Source of the DNA: Paenibacillus agaridevorans
GTDB lineage: Bacteria > Bacillota > Bacilli > Paenibacillales > Paenibacillaceae
DNA length: 43,919 nt
NCBI RefSeq assembly: GCF_003112455.1
Contig: NZ_BDQX01000098.1
Span: forward strand, 154,668-198,586
Reading direction: 5' to 3'
Each line of letters begins with the position of its first letter. Position 1 is the stretch's first letter. Shown piece after piece: positions 26,920 through 35,270 of this stretch. Under the pieces are notes generated by a model. It was not told the DNA's origin and did not search any database. It saw nothing but the letters and a program-made list of their open reading frames with translations. The translations under genes and the position numbers were made by a program.

Positions 26920-27990
26920 CTAATCGTTCGCCAGCCACTTTGTTAAATTCGCCTTAACGAATTCGTCATCGTGCAAATGCCGGTATTGCTCGTATACGCG
27001 GTCGATTTCCTCCGATTGCCCCGGGGAAAGCTTCTCGTCCGGGTTCAAGCACCAGGTGCCGCGCAGCAAGCCTTGTCTTCTTAGCACCTCATGAATGCCT
27101 GGAATACAGCCTTCGAAGCCATGCGCCGGATCGAAAAATGCCGCGTTGGAATCCGTCACCTGGATATTCCGAGTCAACCATTCCTTGCTGAAGACGCCTT
27201 CCTTACGCACGGCTTTAATCTCTTCCAGCAGCTCAACGGCTTTATTCGTCCATACAGCCCAATGGCCAAGCAACCCGCCGACGATCGGCTTCTCTACGGT
27301 CTCGCCATCAACATTAAACCGATACGTCGTGAGCAGGTCTGCGACGATATTATCATCGTTGCCCGTATATAAGGCGATCTCGTCCCGACGCGAAGAAGCG
27401 CATACCGCACGCACGACATCGATCGTCTGATATCGATTAAACGGCGCCATCTTAATAGCTACGATATTAGGGATTTCGGCAAAAGCACGCCAGAATTCAT
27501 AGCTAAAGATCCTTCCTCCGACGGACGGCTGCAGATAGAAGCCGATGACCGGCATGATCGCCGCGATGCGCTCAGTCCGTTTGAGGATTTCGTCTTCGCT
27601 CCAGCCCTGCAGTCCGCCCATGCTGAGCAATGCCGCGTCGTAGCCGAGTTTTTGGGCAAGCTCGGCTTCCCCGATCGCTTGCTCCGTCCCCCCGCATACG
27701 CCGGCAACCTTGATAAATGGCCGGTCCAGCTCCGCGGCATCCACTTCTTCCGCTGCCATTCGCAGAACGGTCTCGAACAAATTATGCTGCGGTTCGCGGA
27801 TTTCGAATTGCGTAGAGTGAACGCCTACGGCAATGCCGCCCGCTCCGGAAGCGATATAATATCTCGATAAGGCTCGTTGGTAGTTTTCGTCCAGTTGACG
27901 GTTCTCATCCAAAGCGAGCGGATGCGCTGGAATGACGAGCCCATCCTGCAAAGCTTTCAACAGCTCAGGCGATAACGATTGTGCGGCCAT
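26920..27990 (-). CDS. Dihydrodipicolinate synthase family aldolase/lyase
   Basis: 356 residues, longer than classical DapA (about 290), with an extended C-terminus. TIM-barrel class I aldolase features: the Schiff-base lysine in IVAIKMAPFNRYQT, the preceding tyrosine strand GFYLQPSVGG, and an opening VIPAHPLALDENRQLD in place of the DapA start. The usual GTTGE substrate loop reads as VGVHSTQFE, so it is unlikely to be DapA. The family includes lyases for keto-sugar acids and hydroxy-keto acids; the substrate here is unknown. The start ATG shares one base with the stop of the epimerase gene (TAATG). Gene order suggests joint breakdown of one compound yielding pyruvate or serine. Confidence 0.85.
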   Translation of the reverse strand: MAAQSLSPELLKALQDGLVIPAHPLALDENRQLDENYQRALSRYYIASGAGGIAVGVHSTQFEIREPQHNLFETVLRMAAEEVDAAELDRPFIKVAGVCGGTEQAIGEAELAQKLGYDAALLSMGGLQGWSEDEILKRTERIAAIMPVIGFYLQPSVGGRIFSYEFWRAFAEIPNIVAIKMAPFNRYQTIDVVRAVCASSRRDEIALYTGNDDNIVADLLTTYRFNVDGETVEKPIVGGLLGHWAVWTNKAVELLEEIKAVRKEGVFSKEWLTRNIQVTDSNAAFFDPAHGFEGCIPGIHEVLRRQGLLRGTWCLNPDEKLSPGQSEEIDRVYEQYRHLHDDEFVKANLTKWLAND

Positions 27991-29006
27991 TAGAAGTTCC
28001 CCTTTCGTTCTTGGAAGTGCGTCGGCTTATTCCAGGTTGCGCCGCCCTGCAGCACCCACTCCGCCGTCCAATCGATCATTTGAAGCAGAGACACGCGTGG
28101 GTAACCGAATAATTGATGCGATTTGGCCGCATTATTAAGCAACGCCGTCTCGGATTCTATGCCTTCAAAGAGCGCTTCCTTGCCAAGCCGCTTCGCAATT
28201 TCGGTTGCCGCCCACCTGATGGATACCGTCTCCGGCCCCGTAATATTGATCAACGTCGGCGGGCTGGAGCAATGATTTAAGCTTCTAAGCGCCATCGCGT
28301 TTGCATCGCCTTGCCAAATGACGTTGGCAAAGCCCATCGTCAAATCGATGGAACGGTTCTCTTGGATCGCCTTCGCCAGCTCAAGCAGCACGCCGTATCT
28401 CATGTCGATGGCGTAATTGAGACGGTACATAGCCATCGGCGTGCCGTTTTTGTGGGAATGGTATTCGAAGATCCGTTCTCTCCCCAGAGTAGATTGCGCG
28501 TATTCGCCAAGCGGCTCCGGCGCAACCGATTCGCTGGCGCCGCCGCTGCTGACCGGCTTGAACGGATAGATATTGCCAGAGGAGAACACGACGATCCGGG
28601 AATCCTTGAACTTCTCCGCTACGCGGCCGGGCAAATAAGTATTCATCGCCCAAGTAAAATGTTCGTTGCCCGTTGTACCAAACTTGTTGCCGGCCATATA
28701 GATAACGTTCGCCGCATCCGGCAGCGAAAAGAGCGACTCGTTGTCCAGCAGCTCGCAGGAGATGGTCTCCACGCCGAACTCTTCGAGTTCTCTCCTTGCT
28801 TCCTGATTGGAAAATCTTGAGACGCCGATGACCCGTTTATTCAAGCCGCCTTCGCGTATCGCATTCATCGCCAATCTGGCGAGACTTGGCCCCATTTTGC
28901 CCCCTACTCCAAGCAGAATGATATCGCCCTCCACCTTCGACAAATCGCTCACCAAGGCTTGTGACGGCTCGGCCAGCTTGGCTTCCAGTTCCGTTAACGT
29001 TTTCAT
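27990..29006 (-). CDS. NAD-dependent epimerase/dehydratase family protein
   Basis: 338 residues from the ATG at 29006 (GGAGG about ten bases before); the in-frame codons upstream lie within the promoter/operator region. An N-terminal Rossmann dinucleotide site is seen as ILLGVGGKMGPSLARLA (GxGGxxG-type), followed by VIYMAGNKFG, VFSSGNIYPF and a Y-x-x-x-K-like region replaced by EYAQSTLGRERIFEY. The catalytic Lys appears to be Arg, which is unusual for short-chain epimerases. First gene of the five-gene operon and preceded by an inverted repeat. It probably oxidises or epimerises a sugar acid; the substrate is unknown. Confidence 0.8.
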   Translation of the reverse strand: MKTLTELEAKLAEPSQALVSDLSKVEGDIILLGVGGKMGPSLARLAMNAIREGGLNKRVIGVSRFSNQEARRELEEFGVETISCELLDNESLFSLPDAANVIYMAGNKFGTTGNEHFTWAMNTYLPGRVAEKFKDSRIVVFSSGNIYPFKPVSSGGASESVAPEPLGEYAQSTLGRERIFEYHSHKNGTPMAMYRLNYAIDMRYGVLLELAKAIQENRSIDLTMGFANVIWQGDANAMALRSLNHCSSPPTLINITGPETVSIRWAATEIAKRLGKEALFEGIESETALLNNAAKSHQLFGYPRVSLLQMIDWTAEWVLQGGATWNKPTHFQERKGNF

Positions 29007-29057
29007 ATAAGTGATGACCTCCAATCGTATGATTACGTTCATCTTACGACCGCGAGC

Positions 29058-29094
29058 TATATAAAGACAAGTCTTTTAATTGACTTTATATAGC
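29058..29094. promoter_or_regulatory. Perfect inverted repeat, likely operator of the epimerase operon
   Basis: CTATATAAAG and CTTTATATAG form a perfect 10-bp inverted repeat with 17 bp between. Nested within the left part is a second palindrome, AAAGAC-AA-GTCTTT. The site lies 52 bp before the epimerase start and overlaps the likely -10 region. The regulator encoded immediately upstream is the obvious candidate to bind it. Confidence 0.6.
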
Positions 29095-29097
29095 GAC

Positions 29098-29138
29098 AAA
29101 AAAAGGACAAATCGCTGTCATTACAACGATTTGTCCTT
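29098..29138 (-). terminator. Terminator built into the end of the regulator gene
   Basis: Minus-strand stem AAGGACAAATCG / CGATTTGTCCTT followed by a T run. The upstream arm is part of the last codons (K-D-K-S-L) and the stop codon of the regulator gene. Confidence 0.8.
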
Positions 29139-30437
29139 CAGGAAGGAGAAACGGAAGAGCTGGCGCGGCCGGCCTTTGGGCACTTTCTCCACGCCCGAGA
29201 CCTCCACGAGTCCGTTATCCGTCCATTGCAAGACCAAGCGATGCGCGCTCCGAACCGAGATGCCGAGCGTAGCCGCTAAGTCGTGAACCTTGTATTCGTA
29301 TTTGCCCGTCTTTGCCATATTCGCAAGCAATCTGCTGAGATAAGCACTGGTCATGCCGGCATCCTCCGCTTGTCGGATCAGGGCTGGTTCTGTAGGAGCA
29401 AGCACCGATTGCACCGGATCGGACATCTCGAGCGGGCCGATTACCGTAGCGTCTTCCCTGACGATAAATCCGGTATTTCCGCCTGCTTCCCGTGATTTGC
29501 GAAGCGCAATTCGTGCGTTAGTGCCTGCTTCGTTTGCAGTCAAGCCGAACCCGATGCCGACGCTTAGCGAGATGCCGAAGCTTTTGCTTGCATCCTTCGC
29601 CAACGGAATCGTCTTGTATCCGCCTGTCTCCCTCTCGAATATGCCCCGGGTCGTGCAGAATAGAAATTCGTCTCCGCTTGCAGACATGGAGTAGCCGTCC
29701 AGTGATTCGACATATCCAAGCACCATCCGATGGATGTCCAGCTTCAGCTTCTGAACCTCGTGTTCGTTATGCCTCTGCATCACAAGCTTGCCGAAGTCAT
29801 CGACTTTGATCATGCCGACGACTATTTGCGATTCCTTGCTTCGACGCGATTCCGTCGATAGAAGCGCGCGCTCCAAGGTTACGATAATATCCTGCTCCGA
29901 GGGCAGCAGCCATTCGTTCGGAATACCCTTTATGTCTAGCAGCTCCGCGACGTCTCCATTGCCAGTAAACGCAATGGAGCAAGCTCCTTCGGTTACGTTC
30001 GCGGCATGAAATGCGACCAGCTTATCGGAGCCCGCATGCGCCGGTCCGTCATAGACGATCAGCTTCGTATCCTCGAGCCCGAGATCCTGGAGCGTTCGCG
30101 TAATGATATTGCGGGTTAGCGTATCGATGGAGATGCTGCTCTCGAGCTTTCCGGCTTGCATGGCTTTAAAGATCGCTTTATACAAGCCGGCGCCGGTCAA
30201 CGGCAAGTAATGAACGGGTATGGAAGCCGGCAGCATCTCCTTCACTTTGCGATGCGCCTGGGGCCCGGATAGCAGCAGCACCTCCACTTCCTCGCTAAGT
30301 CGCGTCGCGACGTTGGGCACCTCTCGTTCATGTTCGACGACGACAGATATGGGCAAGAACGTTGGGAACGACTTTAAAACGGCAAGCGTCTTCGAGACAA
30401 TCGTTTCCGTTCCGATAATTCCGATCTTGATCTGCAT
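29121..30437 (-). CDS. Transcriptional regulator with GGDEF-like and C-terminal HTH domains
   Basis: 438 residues from the ATG at 30437, preceded by AGAGGTG; an in-frame GTG four codons earlier is too close. An N-terminal Rossmann-like sensory part (1-95) is followed by a short helical region, then a nucleotidyl-cyclase-like domain (about 200-325) with SASGDEFLF at 252-260 in place of GGDEF and a matching SVGIGFGLT strand. The C-terminal part (about 350-438) holds a winged HTH (LAATLGISVRSAHRLVLQW) and a basic GRPRQLFRF end. Only one of the two glycines of GGDEF remains, so cyclase activity is doubtful; nucleotide binding is possible. It is read toward the epimerase operon and ends before its inverted repeat, so it probably controls it. 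Confidence 0.75.
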   Translation of the reverse strand: MQIKIGIIGTETIVSKTLAVLKSFPTFLPISVVVEHEREVPNVATRLSEEVEVLLLSGPQAHRKVKEMLPASIPVHYLPLTGAGLYKAIFKAMQAGKLESSISIDTLTRNIITRTLQDLGLEDTKLIVYDGPAHAGSDKLVAFHAANVTEGACSIAFTGNGDVAELLDIKGIPNEWLLPSEQDIIVTLERALLSTESRRSKESQIVVGMIKVDDFGKLVMQRHNEHEVQKLKLDIHRMVLGYVESLDGYSMSASGDEFLFCTTRGIFERETGGYKTIPLAKDASKSFGISLSVGIGFGLTANEAGTNARIALRKSREAGGNTGFIVREDATVIGPLEMSDPVQSVLAPTEPALIRQAEDAGMTSAYLSRLLANMAKTGKYEYKVHDLAATLGISVRSAHRLVLQWTDNGLVEVSGVEKVPKGRPRQLFRFSFLKDKSL

Positions 30438-30472
30438 ACTGATCTGCACCTCTTAGCCTGGCATAGTTGAAG

Positions 30473-30682
30473 CTACTCTTTGGCATTCGCGAAGGTTAGT
30501 CCATGTTCCTCTAACGACGCTTTTAAAATGCGAATCACTTTGGGCCCCATGCCGTGGAGACGCAGCAACTCGGCTTCGGATATCGACGTCAAGTGATTAA
30601 GCGTCGTTATGCCGACATGGTTCATTGCCCGCTCGGCAGGTCTGGATGTTTTGGGCAGCGGAATGGATGTTTGACTCATCAT
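30473..30682 (-). CDS. Small RNA polymerase alpha-CTD-like DNA-binding protein
   Basis: 69 residues. The pattern LPKTSRPAERAMNHVGITTL followed by LHGMGPKVIRILKASLEE is the helix-hairpin-helix fold of the RNA polymerase alpha C-terminal domain, standing alone. Start ATG 30682, seven bases after AAAGGAG (a second ATG follows). It may bind DNA or act as a small transcription factor; no experimental role is known to me. It lies between an MFS gene and the GGDEF-like regulator, all on the same strand. Confidence 0.8.
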   Translation of the reverse strand: MMSQTSIPLPKTSRPAERAMNHVGITTLNHLTSISEAELLRLHGMGPKVIRILKASLEEHGLTFANAKE

Positions 30683-30714
30683 CAATCTACTCCTTTGTCT
30701 CGATTAGACATCGC

Positions 30715-31905
30715 CTACGGCGTATCCGTAACATTGATTGCTTTAGGTTTGAACCATATCCCCCTTATCGCAAAGAGGGCGAACGCCAGTCCCAGAAACA
30801 AGAACAAGCTATTAGGCGAAACATATCGAAGCCCAATACCGCCAAGCATCGGCCCTGCTATGCTCCCCAGGCTGAAGTGTACGGAGGCGATCACATTGGC
30901 TGACGGCAGCATGCCCCGCGGCACAATATCGGCGGCATAAGCAAGGCCCAAGGAGAAAAACGATCCCACGACTCCGCCGGCAACGATGAACAAGATAAAC
31001 AATACAAGTAGTTTATCACCTGCGATTGGCACTGTCAGAAAGGCTAAAGCCCCAATCATGGCGCAGCCAATCAGGACAGGTTTACGCCCGATCCGGTCGC
31101 TCCATATGCCAAGCGGCAGCTGCAGGATAAGACCGCCGATCCCGAATGCCAGCAGCAGAAACGATATCCAATGCTGATCCAGACCAAGACGAATCGCATA
31201 CAACGGGAAGCTGCTGTTCATGGAAGATTCCATCAATCCGTACAACAGTCCGGGAATGAGGACGAACCAAGCCAGCTTGTACGTCTTCAGATGACGTCGG
31301 CCCAAGGAAGACGCCGTCGCCGAGCGTTCCGGCCACTCGTTTGGCATTCTCAGGACAAGGCATAATACGATGGCAAAAAAAAGACTACTGACCAGAAACG
31401 GAAGTTTCTCTCCGTAAGGCAGCAGATTGATGCCTAGCGGTCCCAGGCTAAAGCCCGTTCCGTAAGCCATGCCGTAAAGCGAGATCGTTCGCCCTCGTTT
31501 CTCGGCGGGACTGGAGCTGACGATCCACAGTTGGGTCGCAAAGTGGAGCGAGCTGTCCCCGATTCCGACCAGCATTCGCAAGAGAAACCAGACCAGGAGA
31601 GAATCCGTTGTCGCAAATAACAGGGTGGAGAGCGTGACGAGCGTAATTCCCGCAATGATCACCCTCTTGTACCCGAACCGGACGACCGGCTTCTCGATCA
31701 CGAACATGGTGACGAAAATCCCGATATACATGGCGGCCGAATTCATGCCGTTCAACTCGGACGAAAGGCCCGACCGGTCTAATAAAATGGATAATAACGG
31801 CAGAAGCAGGCCTTGGCTCATCCCCGCCACGACGACGACGAGCAGCAAAGCCCCTAGTCGAAACTTGGAAGAAAGCAATGCCGGTGCAGATGTCTGTGCT
31901 GTCAA
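30715..31905 (-). CDS. MFS transporter
   Basis: 396 residues and about twelve hydrophobic helices. The MFS motif between helices 2 and 3 (FVIEKPVVRFGYKRVIIAG) and its C-terminal counterpart (GIWSDRIGRKPVLIGCAM) are clear. The start appears to be TTG at 31905 with AAGGAG thirteen bases upstream, a longer spacing than usual. The small alpha-CTD-like gene follows 32 bp later. Substrate unknown; the family includes drug exporters and sugar transporters. Confidence 0.88.
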   Translation of the reverse strand: MTAQTSAPALLSSKFRLGALLLVVVVAGMSQGLLLPLLSILLDRSGLSSELNGMNSAAMYIGIFVTMFVIEKPVVRFGYKRVIIAGITLVTLSTLLFATTDSLLVWFLLRMLVGIGDSSLHFATQLWIVSSSPAEKRGRTISLYGMAYGTGFSLGPLGINLLPYGEKLPFLVSSLFFAIVLCLVLRMPNEWPERSATASSLGRRHLKTYKLAWFVLIPGLLYGLMESSMNSSFPLYAIRLGLDQHWISFLLLAFGIGGLILQLPLGIWSDRIGRKPVLIGCAMIGALAFLTVPIAGDKLLVLFILFIVAGGVVGSFFSLGLAYAADIVPRGMLPSANVIASVHFSLGSIAGPMLGGIGLRYVSPNSLFLFLGLAFALFAIRGIWFKPKAINVTDTP

Positions 31906-32002
31906 ATCTTATTGCACTCTCCTTGTTGATTGGAAGTATCCTAGGTTGTCGTTCGCCTATTGTATCGCGAGAACCGAGGATTCGCAATAAGGAGAACGCA
32001 GA

Positions 32003-32443
32003 TTAAGGCGCAAGCCCGTTAAGCTGAGTCAGAAGTTCATTTACCTTGCCAATGGTATCCGGTATGCCGGTCGCGTCGAATGCCGCCCTGCCTTGCTCGA
32101 TGTTGGTTAACGCCTGATCCAGTCCTTGTTGGAGCGTATCGTTATACTGAGCGATCGAAGCGTGCAGGTCCTTCGCGTAATCCGGTACGGTAAGGTTGCC
32201 GTAGGCGACCACCTGATCCTTCAGCTCTACAATACGCGCCTTCAGATCCGTTCGGGCATCGATATCCGCAACCGCTTTTTCGGCGAGACCGTTCATGTCT
32301 TCGCCGAATGTCTTTAATTCATTCATGTACGTCGTTGTTTCCGTGGCGAAATTGACCGTTTGTCCAATCCCGTCCAGCATGCCGCAGCCTTGCGCAAGCA
32401 ATAACGTAACGGCAAGGATGACCGCGAGTCCTTTTGCTCTCAA
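32003..32443 (-). CDS. DUF6376-type lipoprotein
   Basis: 146 residues from a TTG at 32443, chosen because AAGGAGG lies eight bases upstream; the open frame extends nine codons further to a GTG, but that would put the ribosome site inside the gene. A lipoprotein signal ends in LAQGC. The rest is helical with a MLDGIGQTVNFATETTTYMN start, as in the DUF6376 lipoproteins of Bacillales. It is probably anchored on the outer face of the membrane. Function unknown. Confidence 0.75.
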   Translation of the reverse strand: MRAKGLAVILAVTLLLAQGCGMLDGIGQTVNFATETTTYMNELKTFGEDMNGLAEKAVADIDARTDLKARIVELKDQVVAYGNLTVPDYAKDLHASIAQYNDTLQQGLDQALTNIEQGRAAFDATGIPDTIGKVNELLTQLNGLAP

Positions 32444-32574
32444 TGGTACCGCCTCCTTCTTCTTGATCACAGACGCCAGTGCAGATGCATCCTACTCTAG
32501 CTGTAACCATGTCTCCCTCTACGCAAACCATTGCATCCAGGTTCCATGGCACGTGACGGTTGCAGCGACAATAG

Positions 32575-32613
32575 AAAAGGCGCAAGCTCTGCCGGAACGG
32601 CAAGCTCGCGCCT
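32575..32613 (-). terminator. Terminator of the HEAT-like gene
   Basis: Minus-strand hairpin GGCGCGAGCTTGCC / GGCAGAGCTTGCGCC, with a loop of about five bases, followed by TTTTCTATT, 25 bp after the stop codon. Confidence 0.75.
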
Positions 32614-32637
32614 CGCCGCGATTCTCTATACGCGACG

Positions 32638-33186
32638 TTATTTCCGCCACTCGGCGGCATATTTCTTTTTGTATTTGGGGTCGGTCTCCAGCTCGATTAA
32701 CTCAGTCGCCAACTTGCGAATCTCTTCATCCGGGTAACTGTCGTAAAGCTTGCGCAGGCCAACGAGCAAATCGTAACGGATAAGCGTGTAATTCTTCTCG
32801 CCCTCGCAGGTCTCGAACCGATGAGCAACGACATCCAACAGCATCCGCTTCTGCTCGGCACCGCCAAGACCAATGCGCCAAAGATGTTGGATCGTATGCC
32901 TGGCGGTCACGAACATGGGATCGCGGGTCACTTCCATAATGGCCGCGATATCCTCCATGATTCGTTGCTCCGGATCGCTGATCGCCAGATTGCATAGCAG
33001 CTGCGCGCCGATTGTACGGAGATGATTGTCCTTGTCCGTAAGCAAAATCCGGAACAAGTCCCATGTCTCGTAAGCCCAAGGCACGGGAGATTTCGTCATT
33101 TCCAACAGTTGAAGATAGGCTTCTGTGCGACGATGTTTGTCGCCCGACATGAGTGCATCTATAAGAGCTTGTACTTGATCGTCCAT
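32638..33186 (-). CDS. HEAT-like helical protein of unknown function
   Basis: 182 residues from the ATG at 33186, which follows GGAGAGAAAG; earlier in-frame codons overlap the preceding gene. It is all-helical in appearance with repeated LL/AL patterns (LIDALMSGDKHRRTEAYLQL, LRTIGAQLLCNLAI, RHTIQHLWRIGLGG), which resemble HEAT repeats. No catalytic motif is seen. It starts 11 bp after the DinB-type gene and is probably cotranscribed with it. I do not recognise a specific function. Confidence 0.7.
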   Translation of the reverse strand: MDDQVQALIDALMSGDKHRRTEAYLQLLEMTKSPVPWAYETWDLFRILLTDKDNHLRTIGAQLLCNLAISDPEQRIMEDIAAIMEVTRDPMFVTARHTIQHLWRIGLGGAEQKRMLLDVVAHRFETCEGEKNYTLIRYDLLVGLRKLYDSYPDEEIRKLATELIELETDPKYKKKYAAEWRK

Positions 33187-33197
33187 GACTTTCTCTC

Positions 33198-33722
33198 CTA
33201 CCAGCCCAGCCGAACAGCCAAGCTTGTGATCTGAGCCAGATGATGTTTCCCGTGCCATGCGTACATGCCCAGGCATCGGTCCAGTGGTACCGTCTCGCCG
33301 GATCTGGGATGGTAGAAAGTGCGAGCGAATTGCTCAGCGTTCATGGATTCAAGCAACGTTACCCATCTACCGTGCAGCGTGGCGATGAGCGAGATCGACG
33401 TATCGACCGGCTCCTTCAACGAGTCCGCCAATTCCGCCCAGAGAGCTTCGTCATAGGGTCTGATGGTAGGATGATCCTCGGTCAGGGCCAGCTTGAACCG
33501 CATGAGACTATTCATGTGACTATCCGCGAGATGATGAACGACTTGCCGAACCTGCCAGCCGCCCTTCCGATAGGGTGTGGAGAGCTGATCCTGAGTCAGA
33601 TTCGCGACCGAGTGCTTAAGCAGCAACGGAAGCTCAGCAATCTCCTTGATCCATGCCGCTCTCTGATCGGAAGTAACCTCGCCTTGGTGTTGAAAAGTTC
33701 CAATGGGATACCTGTCATCCAT
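33198..33722 (-). CDS. bstA: YfiT/BstA-type bacillithiol transferase (DinB superfamily)
   Basis: 174 residues from the ATG at 33722 (AGAGGAG eight bases before). The opening DDRYPIGTFQHQGEVTSDQR is highly characteristic of the YfiT family. The three histidine ligands of the DinB four-helix bundle are visible in VVHHLADSHMNSL and YAWHGKHHLAQI. YfiT of B. subtilis (BstA) transfers bacillithiol to electrophiles; by family this should do the same in the cytoplasm. Its presence supports a Bacillales-type thiol metabolism. Confidence 0.85.
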   Translation of the reverse strand: MDDRYPIGTFQHQGEVTSDQRAAWIKEIAELPLLLKHSVANLTQDQLSTPYRKGGWQVRQVVHHLADSHMNSLMRFKLALTEDHPTIRPYDEALWAELADSLKEPVDTSISLIATLHGRWVTLLESMNAEQFARTFYHPRSGETVPLDRCLGMYAWHGKHHLAQITSLAVRLGW

Positions 33723-33754
33723 CTTATTAACTCCTCTCATGTCGGGTCTGGGTA

Positions 33755-33782
33755 AGAAAAAGCCGCGAGCAATCGCGGCTTC
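33755..33782 (-). terminator. Terminator of yebC
   Basis: Minus-strand stem AAGCCGCGA-TTGC-TCGCGGCTT followed by TTTC, 20 bp after the yebC stop codon. Confidence 0.8.
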
Positions 33783-33802
33783 CTTCGGACGAGCATGAAA
33801 GA

Positions 33803-34522
33803 TTAATCTTCCAGCTCGACGTTATGAAATACTTGCTGAACGTCTTCCAAGTCTTCCAGCGCGTCGATAAGCTTCTCGAATTGCGCTTGCGCATCGCCTG
33901 GCAGCGTGATGTAGTTCTGGGCAAGCATCGTCAGCTCCGCTACCGTGAATTCATCTACCCCTGCCTTCTTGAAAGCTTCTTGCACGTTGTGGAATTGATC
34001 CGGCTCCGCATAGACGATAACGGCATCCTCTTCTTCGAGGATGTCGCGCACGTCGACGTCCGCTTCCAACATAATGTCCATCACTTCGTCCGCCGTCTTG
34101 CCGGTTACGCCGAATACTGCCGTGGCGTCGAACATATAAGCGACGGAGCCGCTCACACCCATGCTGCCGCCTTGTTTGTTGAACGCGGCACGAACGGCCG
34201 GAGCCGTGCGGTTTACATTGTTCGTCAGCGTGTCCACGATCACCATCGAGCCGTTCGGTCCAAAACCTTCGTAACGCAGCTCTTGGTAATTATCGTCCGC
34301 GCTTCCCTTGGCTTTATCGAGCGCTCGGTCGATGATGGCCTTCGGCACGTTGTACGTTTTGGCTCGTTCCAGAACGACCTTAAGCGCGCGATTGGATTCC
34401 GGATCGGGTTCGCCCTTCTTTGCCGCTACGTAGATCTCGACTCCGAATTTGGCATATATGCGGCTTGTATTGGCATCTTTGGATGCTTTCTTTTCCTTGA
34501 TATTATTCCATTTACGACCCAT
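33803..34522 (-). CDS. yebC: YebC/PmpR-family protein
   Basis: 239 residues, full length. The N-terminus [20 protein letters not shown] is the invariant YebC start, followed by [18 protein letters not shown] [12 protein letters not shown] and the helical bundle ending [21 protein letters not shown]. Annotated widely as a transcription regulator; more recent work on YebC-type proteins describes a role in helping ribosomes through proline-rich stretches. Single gene with SD GGGAG and its own terminator. Confidence 0.96.
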   Translation of the reverse strand: MGRKWNNIKEKKASKDANTSRIYAKFGVEIYVAAKKGEPDPESNRALKVVLERAKTYNVPKAIIDRALDKAKGSADDNYQELRYEGFGPNGSMVIVDTLTNNVNRTAPAVRAAFNKQGGSMGVSGSVAYMFDATAVFGVTGKTADEVMDIMLEADVDVRDILEEEDAVIVYAEPDQFHNVQEAFKKAGVDEFTVAELTMLAQNYITLPGDAQAQFEKLIDALEDLEDVQQVFHNVELED

Positions 34523-34625
34523 GCTGCTCCCACTTTCTACGATAATCTATCCTCCAACATTATAACCGATTTTTTATGGGAATGGACAAGTGTCGGAGAG
34601 ATTTTGAACAAAGTTGGCGTTTTGT

Positions 34626-34654
34626 TTGGATAATCATCCCAACTATTGTATACT
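34626..34654 (+). promoter_or_regulatory. Possible sigma-A promoter of the thioredoxin-like gene
   Basis: TTGGAT, 17-bp spacer, TATACT. The -10 is good and the -35 is weak (three of six). It lies 42 bp upstream of the TTG start. Confidence 0.45.
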
Positions 34655-34696
34655 GTTGGTGATTAGGATTCGAGATACACGAAAGGGTGAAATTCG

Positions 34697-35215
34697 TTGA
34701 AACGAAGGCAAACCTTAATCACGTTAACCATTGCGGCAACCGCTGTCGCGTTCATCTTATATGTGGGATTGGCGAATTGGGGAGGCAAAGCGGAGACGGT
34801 GCAAGCCTCTTCCATTCAATTGCAGGAGTTGGGAAGCGAACAACAAGTCACGGTCGATTTCGCAGAGAAACCTACCGTTATCTCGCTGTTCACTTCATGG
34901 TGTACCTATTGCAACGAAGATGCGCCGAAAATGGCCGTCTTGCACGAGAAATACAAAGATCGTTTGAATTTGATCGGAGTCAATATCACGAACCGCGACA
35001 AGCTGTCGGAAGTCCGCAGTTATGTAGAACGGCATAATTTGTCGTACCCGATTCTTCTAGATCGGGACGGATCCGTTTATTCGCAATACGGAGGCAGCGG
35101 CTTCCCAGCTTTATACTTCGTTAATACGGCAGGCGAAGTCACCGATGCCATCATTGGATCAACAGATCTGGAGACGCTGGACGGACATTTCGCTCGTTTG
35201 GCTAACGCTCCTTAA
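34697..35215 (+). CDS. TlpA/ResA-like thiol-disulfide oxidoreductase
   Basis: 172 residues. The start is TTG at 34697 following AAAGGGTGA; no ATG in this frame is near. An N-terminal helix (about 8-25) exports or anchors the protein. The thioredoxin fold has the active site SWCTYCNEDAPKM (CxxC), followed by VNITNRDKLSE and the cis-proline loop GGSGFPALYFV. Such proteins reduce disulfides outside the membrane, for example in cytochrome c maturation; the precise partner is unknown. Stand-alone gene ending in the strong terminator. Confidence 0.9.
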   Translation: MKRRQTLITLTIAATAVAFILYVGLANWGGKAETVQASSIQLQELGSEQQVTVDFAEKPTVISLFTSWCTYCNEDAPKMAVLHEKYKDRLNLIGVNITNRDKLSEVRSYVERHNLSYPILLDRDGSVYSQYGGSGFPALYFVNTAGEVTDAIIGSTDLETLDGHFARLANAP

Positions 35216-35226
35216 CAAAACAAGGA

Positions 35227-35270
35227 AAGGCTCGCCCCCATCTTATTGACTGGGGGGCGAGCCTTCTTCT
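35227..35270. terminator. Strong bidirectional terminator
   Basis: Stem AAGGCTCGCCCCC / GGGGGGCGAGCCTT with T-rich tails on both sides, between convergent genes. The last codons and stop of the acetyltransferase gene lie within the hairpin (stop at 35243). Confidence 0.85.

Noticed and set aside
30554..30940. Plus-strand ORFs across the alpha-CTD-like and MFS genes
   Set aside because: No SD, unlikely composition, and both minus-strand genes are clearly coding.
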